Assembly: GCA_017470815.1 (NCBI GenBank)
Contig: JAFUXT010000004.1
Span: 1-64,000 of the forward strand
Source: a bacterium
Lineage (GTDB): Bacteria > Cyanobacteriota > Vampirovibrionia > Gastranaerophilales > Gastranaerophilaceae
Reading direction: 5' to 3'
DNA: 64,000 nt
In this document: positions 28,344-36,474 of the stretch, piece after piece
How the letters are laid out: the number at the start of each line of letters is the position of its first letter
Numbering within the stretch: position 1 is the stretch's first letter
Position numbers and translations under genes: made by a program
The notes under the pieces: model-generated
What the model was told of the DNA's origin: nothing
What the model saw: the letters and a program-made list of their open reading frames with translations, nothing else
Database searches by the model: none

Positions 28344-28430
28344 GTATTAAGTAGGTAAGTCATTAAAATGTAGGTTGGACATGCCTGCCCGATAATAAAA
28401 CTTAAATACTAAACTACTTAATGATATGAC
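28344..28430. repeat. Composite intergenic repeat after lepA
   Basis: An outer inverted pair (ATTAAGTAG near 28349 and CTACTTAAT near 28416) encloses the TGTAGGTTGGACATGCCTGCC unit, an inverted relative of 26432-26453. It looks like one palindromic repeat inserted into another. No gene lies here. Confidence 0.5.
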
Positions 28431-28583
28431 GCTTTTTGTTAACATTTGTTAACAATTCACTCAAATCATGCAATTATCTCATTTTAAAATACTTTATATA
28501 TATACGAGAGATGGAAAATCTATCAATAGGATGAACGATAAAAACATATTACAAATATGTGAGTACAAAAAGGAGATTGACAA

Positions 28584-28985
28584 ATGAGCGGAACAAATGG
28601 CGTAAACGGAAGCGGAAACAAATTTCAGTTACCTAATTTTTGGAGTAAACCAAGTTTACATACAGCAAAAACCGAAGAAATAACAAGTTCTACACCGATT
28701 AAATTTACAGGCTTGAATACAGTTAAAAGAGAAAATTTAGATGAATTAAGTCCTTATGCAGCAATGGGTGTTAAATTTTCAGCAAAAGCACCGGTCGGTT
28801 CAGTTGAATCATATATGGCTGCAGCACCTGAATTTAGCAGATGGCAGGGTAATTTTGGACCTTTAGGTAAAAAAGATTTGGCAACATTAGATAATTTGAG
28901 TAATGTATACGCAAAAGTTGCCGAAAACAAAGCAGATGTAACAGAACATTTGCAAGACTGTCCGTTTGACTTCTTTACCGCATAG
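28584..28985 (+). CDS. Small protein, paired with 29233, unknown function
   Basis: The 133-residue protein has a polar N-terminus without signal peptide, then a PIKFTGLN segment, a middle AAMGVKFS block and a C-terminal CPFDFFTA. The gene 250 bp downstream shows the same order: APAFKGLE, LYGVKIS and GPFADLFA. The two also share near-identical terminator hairpins. They are therefore probably diverged duplicates. AAGGAG precedes the ATG. The F-(T/K)-G element also echoes the N-terminal motif of the other small proteins. I recognise no family. Confidence 0.75.
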   Translation: MSGTNGVNGSGNKFQLPNFWSKPSLHTAKTEEITSSTPIKFTGLNTVKRENLDELSPYAAMGVKFSAKAPVGSVESYMAAAPEFSRWQGNFGPLGKKDLATLDNLSNVYAKVAENKADVTEHLQDCPFDFFTA

Positions 28986-29018
28986 TAAAATAATAAAATC
29001 TTTAAACTCACATATTTT

Positions 29019-29047
29019 AAGCCGATTGAATTTTCAATCGGCTTTTT
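29019..29047 (+). terminator. Intrinsic terminator
   Basis: AAGCCGATTGAA and TTCAATCGGCTTTTT form a stem with T-tail after the stop at 28985. Confidence 0.9.
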
Positions 29048-29057
29048 AATGAATTGA

Positions 29058-29103
29058 ACCACACCCCAACCCTCCCCTATAAATAGGAGAGGGAATTAGC
29101 CTC
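29058..29103. repeat. CCCTCCCC/AGGAGAGGG palindromic repeat
   Basis: ACCCTCCCCTATAAATAG then GAGAGGG forms a short GC-rich palindrome that stands out from the AT-rich surroundings. It resembles the CCCTCTCCC-type units inside the nuclease gene near 43845. Confidence 0.5.
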
Positions 29104-29232
29104 ACTTCTGATTACAGTAAGATGTTTGGGTGAAATTTGTTACAAAAACTTAACAATGCATGACAAAATTCTAAAGATTATTAAAAACATGCCGATAACC
29201 TGTATGTGAGTAAAATTTAAGGAGACCAAGTT

Positions 29233-29646
29233 ATGGCAGTTGAATTTAACAGATTCGGAAAGTACAACAATTACAACTTGTTTATTGGTCAAGATGCGGC
29301 TAAAAAAGCGCAAGAAGGTCAGAAAGAAGAAGTAAAAGAAGTTGAAACAAAAGCACCGGCATTTAAAGGTTTGGAAAATGAAACAGATTTATTAACCAAA
29401 AATGCACAAAATCTTTACGGAGTTAAAATTTCCAAATTTGCACCAAAAGACAGTGATATTGCTGATGAAACAAATGCAATTTTGGCAGGATTAGGGTTTA
29501 ACTATAAAGTAACACCACAGCAGGTTGCAAGTGTTGCAAACGGTTTGAATGAAGTTGTTCTACCGGGTTTAAAATCAGTTGAAGACGGCGCAGTTGCTGC
29601 ACATATTGCAGACCCAAACGGTCCGTTCGCTGATTTGTTTGCTTAA
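29233..29646 (+). CDS. Small protein, paired with 28584, unknown function
   Basis: The 137-residue protein has an N-terminal aromatic/Asn-rich stretch (FNRFGKYNNYNLF), a charged Lys/Glu linker, APAFKGLEN, then a helical domain with LYGVKISKFAP and VASVANGLNEVVLPGL. The C-terminus is GPFADLFA. It aligns in order with the preceding small protein. AAGGAG precedes the ATG. Its terminator repeats the GTCGATTGA/TCAATCGGC sequence of its neighbour. The function is unknown. Confidence 0.75.
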   Translation: MAVEFNRFGKYNNYNLFIGQDAAKKAQEGQKEEVKEVETKAPAFKGLENETDLLTKNAQNLYGVKISKFAPKDSDIADETNAILAGLGFNYKVTPQQVASVANGLNEVVLPGLKSVEDGAVAAHIADPNGPFADLFA

Positions 29647-29697
29647 GAGCAGAGACAGTATAAAACTTATAATATATATTTACTCACACACTTTTTT

Positions 29698-29724
29698 AAG
29701 TCGATTGAAATCAATCGGCTTTTT
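29698..29724 (+). terminator. Intrinsic terminator
   Basis: AAGTCGATTGA and TCAATCGGCTTTTT form a stem with T-tail. It closely matches the terminator at 29019. Confidence 0.88.
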
Positions 29725-29738
29725 AATTTTGTATTAAA

Positions 29739-29802
29739 GGCAATAAAGCACTAAGATACTAAGGCAATAAGAAAATAAATTGAATATACTTAGTGCCTTT
29801 AT
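29739..29802. repeat. Intergenic palindromic repeat before dnaG
   Basis: The left arm has GGCAATAAAGCACTAAG followed by ACTAAGGCAATAAG; the right arm has ACTTAGTGCCTTTATT. The arms are imperfect reverse complements with an internally repeated CTAAG unit, an architecture like family C. A fragment (AAGGCAATAAG) recurs near 6893. Confidence 0.5.
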
Positions 29803-29858
29803 TATTCTACAATTTTTGTATGATTCTTTCCAAAACCCTTACAAAAACTTCGTATTAG

Positions 29859-29867
29859 TGCTAAAAT
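29859..29867 (+). promoter_or_regulatory. Extended -10, leaderless-type, dnaG-rpoD operon
   Basis: TGcTAAAAT ends exactly 6 nt before the dnaG ATG at 29874. No Shine-Dalgarno is present. Confidence 0.65.
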
Positions 29868-29873
29868 TTTGGT

Positions 29874-31766
29874 ATGTCTGGAACGTGGGATGAATTAATA
29901 CAGGATATAAAAAGCCGTCTTGATATTGTAGATGTTGTATCTCAGCAGGTTGTCCTCAAAAAAAGAGGCAATTCCTATTGGGGTTTATGCCCTTTTCATA
30001 AGGATAAAAATCCATCATTTTGTGTTACGCCGTCAATGGGAATTTATAAATGCTTTAGTTGCGGTGAAGGCGGAGATGCAATTAAATTCATTATGAAAAC
30101 CAAAAATCAGGAGTTTCGGGAAGTCATTGAAGATTTGGCAGAACAATTCGGGCTTGAAATTCCGCATACTCACAAATCAGAGGGTTCAACAAGAGAATTA
30201 AAAGAGCAAATGCTTAATGCTACGGCTATTGCGTCTGAAATTTACCATGATTTTCTTTTGAGAAATAAAACAGATAATGCCCAAATGGCACTTGATTATT
30301 TAGCAAAAAGAGGGATTGGTTCGGATATTATCAAAAAATTTCATCTCGGTGTTGCGCCAAAAAGTTATTCAACGCTTTATGATGAATTGAGAAAAGATTT
30401 TTCTAATGATGTGTTAGAAAAAGCAGGACTGATTTTAAAAAGTGAAAAAGGCGGGTATATAGACCGATTCAGAGGTCGTTTAATTATACCTATCCGCAAC
30501 GAAAACGGTGAATTTGTCGCTTTTGGCGCAAGAGCGTTAGAAAGCGGTCAAAGCCCGAAATATATAAATTCATCTGATTCTTTAATTTACAACAAAAGTA
30601 AGATTTTATACGGTCTTGATACTGCAAAAGATGCTATAAAATCTGAAGATGCGGTAGTTTTGATGGAAGGTTATTTTGATGTAATATCTTCTCAGGCTCA
30701 CGGGATAGAAAACTGTGTTGCATCCTGCGGAACAGCCTTAACTCCTGACCATGTCAGACTTTTGTCAAGATATACCAAATCAAGAAGAATTTATTTATCT
30801 TTTGATACGGACGGAGCAGGTCAAAAAGCAACAGTAAAAGGTGCCTCCGTTATAAAAGAAGTTTTTGCGGGTTTGGGTAATATCAAACAATTTGATGAAA
30901 GTTATTTGCCGATAAGTTCAAGTGCAGAGCGTTATGCCTGCGAAATCAGAGTAATTGCACCACCGGAAGGAAAAGACCCTGATGAATTTGTACGCTCTGT
31001 CGGTGCGGATGCTTATAAAATGTATATGAGTAAAGCACCTCTGTATATAGATTTTCAAATAAACAGCATCTTAAAACAAAAAGATAACTACAAAACCCCG
31101 CAGGAAAAAGCACAGTATATAAGCACAATTATCCCTGTTTTGGCTGAAATTCAAAACAAAGTAATACGCAGCGAATACGTTGAAATGGTAGCACAAAGTT
31201 TAGGTATAGAATCATCTGTAATTAAGTCTGAACTGCGTTCTTACGATAATGCCAATATTCCGCAAGTTGAACGAATTGTTAAGAATGTAACAAAAAGTAA
31301 TTCTGTGTCACAAAAAGCGCAAAAATTTTTATTGAGCGTTTTTTTAGTACCCGACAATCATTTTTCTTTCTCTGAATTAAGTGAAATGATGTCAAAGGTC
31401 ATATTCGATGATGAAATATTAATAATTGTAAAATCTACAATTGACAAATTGATATGTACCGTAAATAATGTGAAAGAATTAATCGAACACTTATATACTG
31501 AATTTGTTGAAAACCCTGATGCTCAGGCAGTTTTACCCGAACTAATCGAGCATGCTCAAGCATATAAAGGTCTTGACAAAGAGGAATTCAGGAACGCCAT
31601 AAATGAAACTATTGCTAAAATCAATCAGTGTAAGCATGTCGAGGAAGTTAAACACATAAAAAAAATTTATAAAGGGATTGATGATGACGATCCCGAAGCT
31701 CTTAAAATTCAAATTCAATTAAGAGATAAAATTAAGAACAAAAGACAAAAATCGGAGATGAATTAG
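29874..31766 (+). CDS. dnaG: DNA primase
   Basis: The 630-residue primase makes RNA primers at the replication fork. The N-terminal CHC2 zinc finger is C39-x2-H42 with C60-x2-C63 (YKCFSCGEGGDA). The catalytic core includes FRGRLIIPI and the TOPRIM domain, with VVLMEGYFDV and LSFDTDGAGQKA. The C-terminal helical region would bind the replicative helicase. It ends TAG directly at the rpoD ATG, the classic dnaG-rpoD arrangement. Confidence 0.97.
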   Translation: MSGTWDELIQDIKSRLDIVDVVSQQVVLKKRGNSYWGLCPFHKDKNPSFCVTPSMGIYKCFSCGEGGDAIKFIMKTKNQEFREVIEDLAEQFGLEIPHTHKSEGSTRELKEQMLNATAIASEIYHDFLLRNKTDNAQMALDYLAKRGIGSDIIKKFHLGVAPKSYSTLYDELRKDFSNDVLEKAGLILKSEKGGYIDRFRGRLIIPIRNENGEFVAFGARALESGQSPKYINSSDSLIYNKSKILYGLDTAKDAIKSEDAVVLMEGYFDVISSQAHGIENCVASCGTALTPDHVRLLSRYTKSRRIYLSFDTDGAGQKATVKGASVIKEVFAGLGNIKQFDESYLPISSSAERYACEIRVIAPPEGKDPDEFVRSVGADAYKMYMSKAPLYIDFQINSILKQKDNYKTPQEKAQYISTIIPVLAEIQNKVIRSEYVEMVAQSLGIESSVIKSELRSYDNANIPQVERIVKNVTKSNSVSQKAQKFLLSVFLVPDNHFSFSELSEMMSKVIFDDEILIIVKSTIDKLICTVNNVKELIEHLYTEFVENPDAQAVLPELIEHAQAYKGLDKEEFRNAINETIAKINQCKHVEEVKHIKKIYKGIDDDDPEALKIQIQLRDKIKNKRQKSEMN

Positions 31767-32858
31767 ATGACAAGAAAAAGACAAGGCAGTTCTTCAGTTA
31801 TTAGTATTGAAGAAGAAGATGCATTAGATTTAAGAGGTTTAGGTGAAGATGATTCGCTTGATAATGATGCAGTAAATTATATGAATGTAGATATTTCTAC
31901 TGATAATATTGACGATATTGTTACTTCAAAAATGGGCGATAAAGTGTCTTCTGATGACATTTATATGATGCGCTCATCGGACGAACCTGATCCTCGTGAT
32001 TTGGAAGTTCCAAAAAGTATTGCAATAGATGACCCTGTTCGTCTTTATTTGCGTGAAATCGGTCGCATCAAATTGTTATCAGCAAATGATGAAATTGCAC
32101 TTGCAAGACAAATATTAGAAGGTGGAAGTGCCGGTGCCATTGCCAAAAGAAAACTTGTTCAGGCAAATTTAAGACTTGTTGTCAGTATTGCAAAAAAATA
32201 TATCGGTCGTGGAATGTTATTCTTGGATTTGATTCAGGAAGGCAATTTGGGTTTAATCAGAGCGGCTGAAAAATTTGACCATGAAAGAGGTTTTAAATTC
32301 TCTACTTATGCGACTTGGTGGATTAGACAGGCAATTACTCGTGCTATTGCTGATCAGGCAAGAACTATCAGAATCCCTGTTCACATGGTTGAAACTATTA
32401 ACAAACTGAAAAAAGTTACAAGAAAACTTGCTCAGGAAAATTCAAGAAAACCGACCGAAGAAGAACTTGCAGCAGAAATGAATGTTTCAATTTCAAAACT
32501 TCGTGACATTATTAAAATTGCGCAAGAACCTTTATCTTTGGAAACTCCTATAGGGAAAGAAGAAGATTCTCGTTTGGGTGATTTTATTGAGGATAGAGAA
32601 GCCGATGCGCCTGTAAAAAGGGTTGCTTCAGAACTTTTAAAAGAAGATTTGGCAGAAGTTCTCTGCACATTATCCCCAAGAGAACGCGATGTTTTGAGAT
32701 TGCGTTTTGGTATGGATGACGGCAGACAAAGAACATTAGAAGAAGTTGGTCAATTGTTCGGTGTTACAAGAGAGCGTATCAGACAAATTGAAGCAAAAGC
32801 GTTGCGTAAACTTCGCCATCCGAACAAAAAGAAAAAACTTGAAGAATATGTTGAATAA
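31767..32858 (+). CDS. rpoD: RNA polymerase primary sigma factor
   Basis: The 363-residue sigma-70 protein directs housekeeping transcription. Region 1.2 is [14 protein letters not shown]. Region 2 has [32 protein letters not shown] and [15 protein letters not shown]. Region 3 has [11 protein letters not shown]. Region 4 has [14 protein letters not shown] and the helix-turn-helix [21 protein letters not shown]. The acidic N-terminus is short, as in cyanobacterial SigA, without a large region 1.1 insert. The ATG abuts the dnaG stop, with GGAG inside dnaG. A strong terminator follows. Confidence 0.96.
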   Translation: MTRKRQGSSSVISIEEEDALDLRGLGEDDSLDNDAVNYMNVDISTDNIDDIVTSKMGDKVSSDDIYMMRSSDEPDPRDLEVPKSIAIDDPVRLYLREIGRIKLLSANDEIALARQILEGGSAGAIAKRKLVQANLRLVVSIAKKYIGRGMLFLDLIQEGNLGLIRAAEKFDHERGFKFSTYATWWIRQAITRAIADQARTIRIPVHMVETINKLKKVTRKLAQENSRKPTEEELAAEMNVSISKLRDIIKIAQEPLSLETPIGKEEDSRLGDFIEDREADAPVKRVASELLKEDLAEVLCTLSPRERDVLRLRFGMDDGRQRTLEEVGQLFGVTRERIRQIEAKALRKLRHPNKKKKLEEYVE

Positions 32859-32860
32859 TC

Positions 32861-32893
32861 AAAAAACTCTCTCATAATTTGAGAGAGTTTTTT
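32861..32893 (+). terminator. Intrinsic terminator of dnaG-rpoD
   Basis: AAAAAACTCTCTC and GAGAGAGTTTTTT pair around a 7-nt loop and continue into a T-run, immediately after the rpoD stop. The same structure can serve the convergent gene ending at 32899. Confidence 0.92.
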
Positions 32894-32898
32894 TTATT

Positions 32899-33699
32899 CT
32901 ATTCTGCAATCTCAGGGGCTTTTTCAAAATATGTATTCCAAAGCATTTTATAATCTTTAAGATTTGTGCAATATGCCTCCAAATCAAGTGAAACACCCTT
33001 TTTAACAGGATAGGTTTTTACTCCTACGGCTTTGTATATTGCACGCATAAAAATATTTGAAATCCCGTCACTTCCTCTTACCCATGGAGTTGAATGAGCC
33101 AAAACCCACCTCATTTCTGCAATTTGGGGGTTGACTGTTTCCAAATCTTTTGGTTTTATATCATTTTTTACATATTTTGGAATAATTTGTTTACAGATAT
33201 TAAACACATAATCAAATGCAATATTAATATTTTCAGGTGCACCATGAAACAATTTTCCGATGTAAAAATTTGATGGTTTGGTAAGCCTTATTCTTCTTTG
33301 GTAGGGATCTTCAAGCGGTTTGAGATAAGTATTGTATAGCCTTTCTGAATATGTACTGTATTTTTCAACATTGTAAGGAGTAAAAATTTCAGCCTCTTTT
33401 GATTGCCACCCTGCCCTGTCAGTTCTTAAAATACCTGTATTTTTTTGTTTATGCAAGTCTTCACAATTTCTGTTTGCATAACGTGCACTTTTTGAAATAA
33501 ATTTTAAAACAGTTTCCGCATCTGTATTTTTACGAAACATATCTACTGCATCATCTGCGATTTGCGAAACTTCCTGTGCCCATTTATCACTTTGACCGTA
33601 ACCTTTTAGCCTGATAAAAAAATCATCTTTATTAAATTTAAGTTTCGGCGAATTAAAATTCGCGCAGAAATTTGTTGCTGAAACACTGTTTACTTGCAT
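32899..33699 (-). CDS. Protein with N-terminal NFCANF-type motif, unknown function
   Basis: The 266-residue protein starts MQVNSVSATNFCANFNSPK, a looser version of the small-protein motif. A mostly helical body follows: KWAQEVSQIADDAVDMFRK, TVLKFISKSARYANRN, and a Trp/Tyr-rich region containing RWVLAHSTPWVRGSDG, where GSDG could be a catalytic or binding loop. No signal peptide, transmembrane segment or recognised domain is seen. The ATG is preceded by AT-rich sequence without a clear ribosome-binding site. Confidence 0.7.
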   Translation of the reverse strand: MQVNSVSATNFCANFNSPKLKFNKDDFFIRLKGYGQSDKWAQEVSQIADDAVDMFRKNTDAETVLKFISKSARYANRNCEDLHKQKNTGILRTDRAGWQSKEAEIFTPYNVEKYSTYSERLYNTYLKPLEDPYQRRIRLTKPSNFYIGKLFHGAPENINIAFDYVFNICKQIIPKYVKNDIKPKDLETVNPQIAEMRWVLAHSTPWVRGSDGISNIFMRAIYKAVGVKTYPVKKGVSLDLEAYCTNLKDYKMLWNTYFEKAPEIAE

Positions 33700-33733
33700 A
33701 TTATATTAAAACCCATAAAAATAAAATTTGCAA

Positions 33734-33763
33734 AAGAAAGGTGCAACATTTTGCACCTTTCTT
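33734..33763 (-). terminator. Intrinsic terminator of the UDG gene
   Basis: AAGAAAGGTGCAA and TTGCACCTTTCTT pair perfectly; a short T-run follows on the minus strand. Confidence 0.85.
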
Positions 33764-33780
33764 TTAATTCATCTTATTAT

Positions 33781-34431
33781 TTAAACCATTGTCAATTCAC
33801 CAAAAACCATTTCATGCAAAGATTTTGGTGATTTTCTGTTGGCAAGAACCGTTGTTCTGATTTCTCTTAAATCTTCCTGCATTAAACGGCGTGGCGAACC
33901 GTCTTCCATAGAGTGATTTCTCAATAAGTAAGACGGGTGGAATATAGCCATTGATTTGTATGTTTTACCATTAATTGTAACATCAATCCATTTACCTCTG
34001 ACTTTTGAAATCTGAACTTTTTTGTCTTCACAAAAAGATTTCAGTGCCGTTGCCCCGCAAAAAATTATTGCTTTCGGATTCATAATATCAATTTGAGCTG
34101 TCAAAAATTTATGACAAAGCATTTTTTCAACATCTGTCGGGATTCTGTTTTCAGGCGGACGGCATTTTACGGTGTTAATAATATACAAATCATCCTGTCT
34201 TGAAATTCCGGCATCTTCTAAAAATTCATTTAAAAGTTTACCTGCTCTGCCGACAAACGGAGTTCCTGTTTCATCTTCGGTTTCTCCCGGGGCTTCGCCT
34301 ATCAAAACGATTTTTGCTGTTTCAGGATTACCGTCTGAAAAAACTATATTTTTTCTTGTATTCCCCAAAACACATTCACGGCAATTTTCACATTTTTCTC
34401 TTACAATTTCAAGACATTCTTTTTTAATCAT
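33781..34431 (-). CDS. Uracil-DNA glycosylase, family 4-like (4Fe-4S)
   Basis: The 216-residue enzyme removes uracil from DNA. The N-terminal cysteines C-x2-C (ENCRECVLG) and two later cysteines (VKCRPPENR and one before HKFL) are placed like the 4Fe-4S ligands of family-4 UDGs. Motif A is GEAPGETEDETGTPFVGRAG. The C-terminal motif is HPSYLLRN. GGGAGAG precedes the ATG. The terminator lies 20 nt beyond the stop. This type is common in thermophiles and in bacteria lacking Ung; whether Ung also exists here is unknown. Confidence 0.92.
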   Translation of the reverse strand: MIKKECLEIVREKCENCRECVLGNTRKNIVFSDGNPETAKIVLIGEAPGETEDETGTPFVGRAGKLLNEFLEDAGISRQDDLYIINTVKCRPPENRIPTDVEKMLCHKFLTAQIDIMNPKAIIFCGATALKSFCEDKKVQISKVRGKWIDVTINGKTYKSMAIFHPSYLLRNHSMEDGSPRRLMQEDLREIRTTVLANRKSPKSLHEMVFGELTMV

Positions 34432-34470
34432 TAATTCTCTCCCACGATATAGCCATATTTTCGACTGTTA

Positions 34471-35922
34471 CTAATTTTCTCTAAAAAATCCGATATTGTA
34501 TTTTTTGCAATATCTTTTAAGTTCTTTCATTATTATACCCGATAATAAAAATACTGCAATTAAATTTGGAACTGCCAAAAATAAAGTGAAGCCGTCAGAA
34601 AGTCCGACAACACTTTTTAGGTTCATAGCAGAGCCGATTACAATAAAAACGCAATATATTATCTGAAAAATTCTTGTTTTCAATTTGGATTCGCCGAATA
34701 AGAATGTCCAACTTTTCACTCCGTAATAAGAACCGCAAAGCATAGTTGATAATACAAAAAAACCTGCCATAACTGTTAAAAGTATCGGAAAATAAACCCA
34801 AACACTTTCAAAAGCGTGAGATGTGAGTTCAATTCCCGCAGGCGTACCTAAATAATCTTTGTAAGCACCTGTTACAACTATTATAAATGCAGTAGCCGTA
34901 CCGACAATGACCGTATCAACAAACGGTTGAAGCATTGCAATAAATGCCTGTGCAACGGGTTTACTTGTTTTAACAGCAGAAAAAGCAATCGGTGCGGTGC
35001 CTAAACCTGCTTCATTTGCAAACATTGCTCTGCGAAATCCCCACAACATACAACCAAAAACTCCTCCGCTTATCAGAGCGTTTGGCTTGAACGCTTCTGA
35101 AATAATAAGTCCTATTGTGTGAGGAATATTTTTTATATTCAATATGCAGATTAAAAATGCACTCAAAACATATAAACTACACATCAAAGGAGTTACTTTT
35201 GATGTAAATTTTCCTATTGATTTTATACCGCCTATAACAGTTACATAGGTGATTATTGCAACAATCAGTCCAAAAAGCCACCTGCAATCGGTAAATAACC
35301 CTGTTACATTTGAAATTTGAGTTGTAATAGCATTAATCTGAAACAAATTCCATCCGCCTATCATTGCAAAAATACAACATATTGCATAGATATTTGCGAG
35401 ATGTGGAGTGAACGGTTTTATCCATTTTGCTCTCAAACCGTTTATTATGTAATACATCGGTCCGCCTGAAGATGAGCCGTCTTTGTTTATTTGCCTGAAT
35501 TTAATGCCCAATAATACTTCGGAAAATTTTAGTGCCATTGAAAAAATTCCTGCCGTAATAATCCAGAAAATTACCCCCGGACCTCCGACAGATACTGCAA
35601 GAGCAGAACCAACAATGTTGCCCATTCCGGCTGATGCGGAAATTGTTGCCGTTAGAGCCTGAAATGATGATACCTCTCCTTTTCTTTTTTTCTTTATGAC
35701 ATCCTGATGTTTGTATCTTAATGTCAGTAAATCAAGTGCGTGCTTAAATCCCCAAATGCCGATAAATCTTGTTCTGATTGTAAAATACAAAGCCGCAATT
35801 ATTAATAAAGCAATTAAAAATTCTACACGGACACCTTCAATGGTAATGTGAGAAAAAATTACCCCCGAAATCTTGTTTGCAATAGGGGATAAAATACTGT
35901 CAATTCGGCTATCTAAATTCAT
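34471..35922 (-). CDS. Alanine/glycine:cation symporter (AGCS) family protein
   Basis: The 483-residue integral membrane protein has about ten or eleven transmembrane helices. The family signatures are SAGMGNIVGSALAVSVGGPG near residue 100 and FANEAGLGTAPIAFSAV near residue 300. It likely imports alanine or glycine with sodium. The first 25 residues are extracellular or periplasmic-facing before the first helix. A TATTAT (extended TGa) ends 6 nt before the ATG and there is no Shine-Dalgarno. The UDG gene follows 39 bp downstream but has its own ribosome-binding site. Confidence 0.92.
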   Translation of the reverse strand: MNLDSRIDSILSPIANKISGVIFSHITIEGVRVEFLIALLIIAALYFTIRTRFIGIWGFKHALDLLTLRYKHQDVIKKKRKGEVSSFQALTATISASAGMGNIVGSALAVSVGGPGVIFWIITAGIFSMALKFSEVLLGIKFRQINKDGSSSGGPMYYIINGLRAKWIKPFTPHLANIYAICCIFAMIGGWNLFQINAITTQISNVTGLFTDCRWLFGLIVAIITYVTVIGGIKSIGKFTSKVTPLMCSLYVLSAFLICILNIKNIPHTIGLIISEAFKPNALISGGVFGCMLWGFRRAMFANEAGLGTAPIAFSAVKTSKPVAQAFIAMLQPFVDTVIVGTATAFIIVVTGAYKDYLGTPAGIELTSHAFESVWVYFPILLTVMAGFFVLSTMLCGSYYGVKSWTFLFGESKLKTRIFQIIYCVFIVIGSAMNLKSVVGLSDGFTLFLAVPNLIAVFLLSGIIMKELKRYCKKYNIGFFREN

Positions 35923-35928
35923 AATTCA

Positions 35929-35937
35929 ATAATATCA
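35929..35937 (-). promoter_or_regulatory. Extended -10, leaderless-type, AGCS symporter
   Basis: TGaTATTAT on the minus strand ends exactly 6 nt before the ATG at 35922. Confidence 0.6.
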
Positions 35938-36016
35938 TAAACATAAAATAATTACTTATTGACATATCCCCCAAAAAAAATATAATAAAAAATATCATTC
36001 CGAATTAGGAGACAGA

Positions 36017-36472
36017 ATGAAAAAGATTGCATTTTTATTATGCTTTGTGGTGTTGTTAAGCGGTTGTTCTTTTACCGGTGAAAGTAAAGGCTCTCATGGA
36101 ATTGCATTTCCTAAGAAAGGAATATATTTTTGTCCGGTTCAGAATTATGATGGTTCTTATGTGCTTTCAGAGGATGTTTTTGATGCTTCAGAAAAATGTG
36201 ACAGTTATAAATCTGAATTTTGGGAAGAAACATCTCCGGGGGCTTATGAAGATTGCCTAAAAAAGAAAGGCATGTTTGTTGAAAGATTTCAACTTGGAAC
36301 TTGCGCTCCTGTATTAAAAAAGACTCATAATGTCGGCAAATCGGGGTGTTTGTTTGAACTTGCAACAAAATATAACAAAGTCGTTAAATACAATTGCTAT
36401 GGACCGAACATTACATCTGTTGTAAATATTATCAAAGCAAAATACGAAATTCGACCGTACGAAAAAAAATAG
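36017..36472 (+). CDS. Small putative lipoprotein
   Basis: The 151-residue protein has a type II signal peptide: MKKIAFLLCFVVLLSGCSF, with lipobox LSGC and lipidated Cys17. The mature part has six more cysteines and no domain I recognise. The cysteines (CPVQNY, EKCDSY, YEDCLKK, GTCAP, SGCLF, YNCYG) probably form disulfides. AGGAG lies before the ATG. It is convergent with a DNA methyltransferase, with stops 2 bp apart. It is an outer-membrane or cell-surface lipoprotein of unknown role. Confidence 0.8.
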   Translation: MKKIAFLLCFVVLLSGCSFTGESKGSHGIAFPKKGIYFCPVQNYDGSYVLSEDVFDASEKCDSYKSEFWEETSPGAYEDCLKKKGMFVERFQLGTCAPVLKKTHNVGKSGCLFELATKYNKVVKYNCYGPNITSVVNIIKAKYEIRPYEKK

Positions 36473-36474
36473 GC

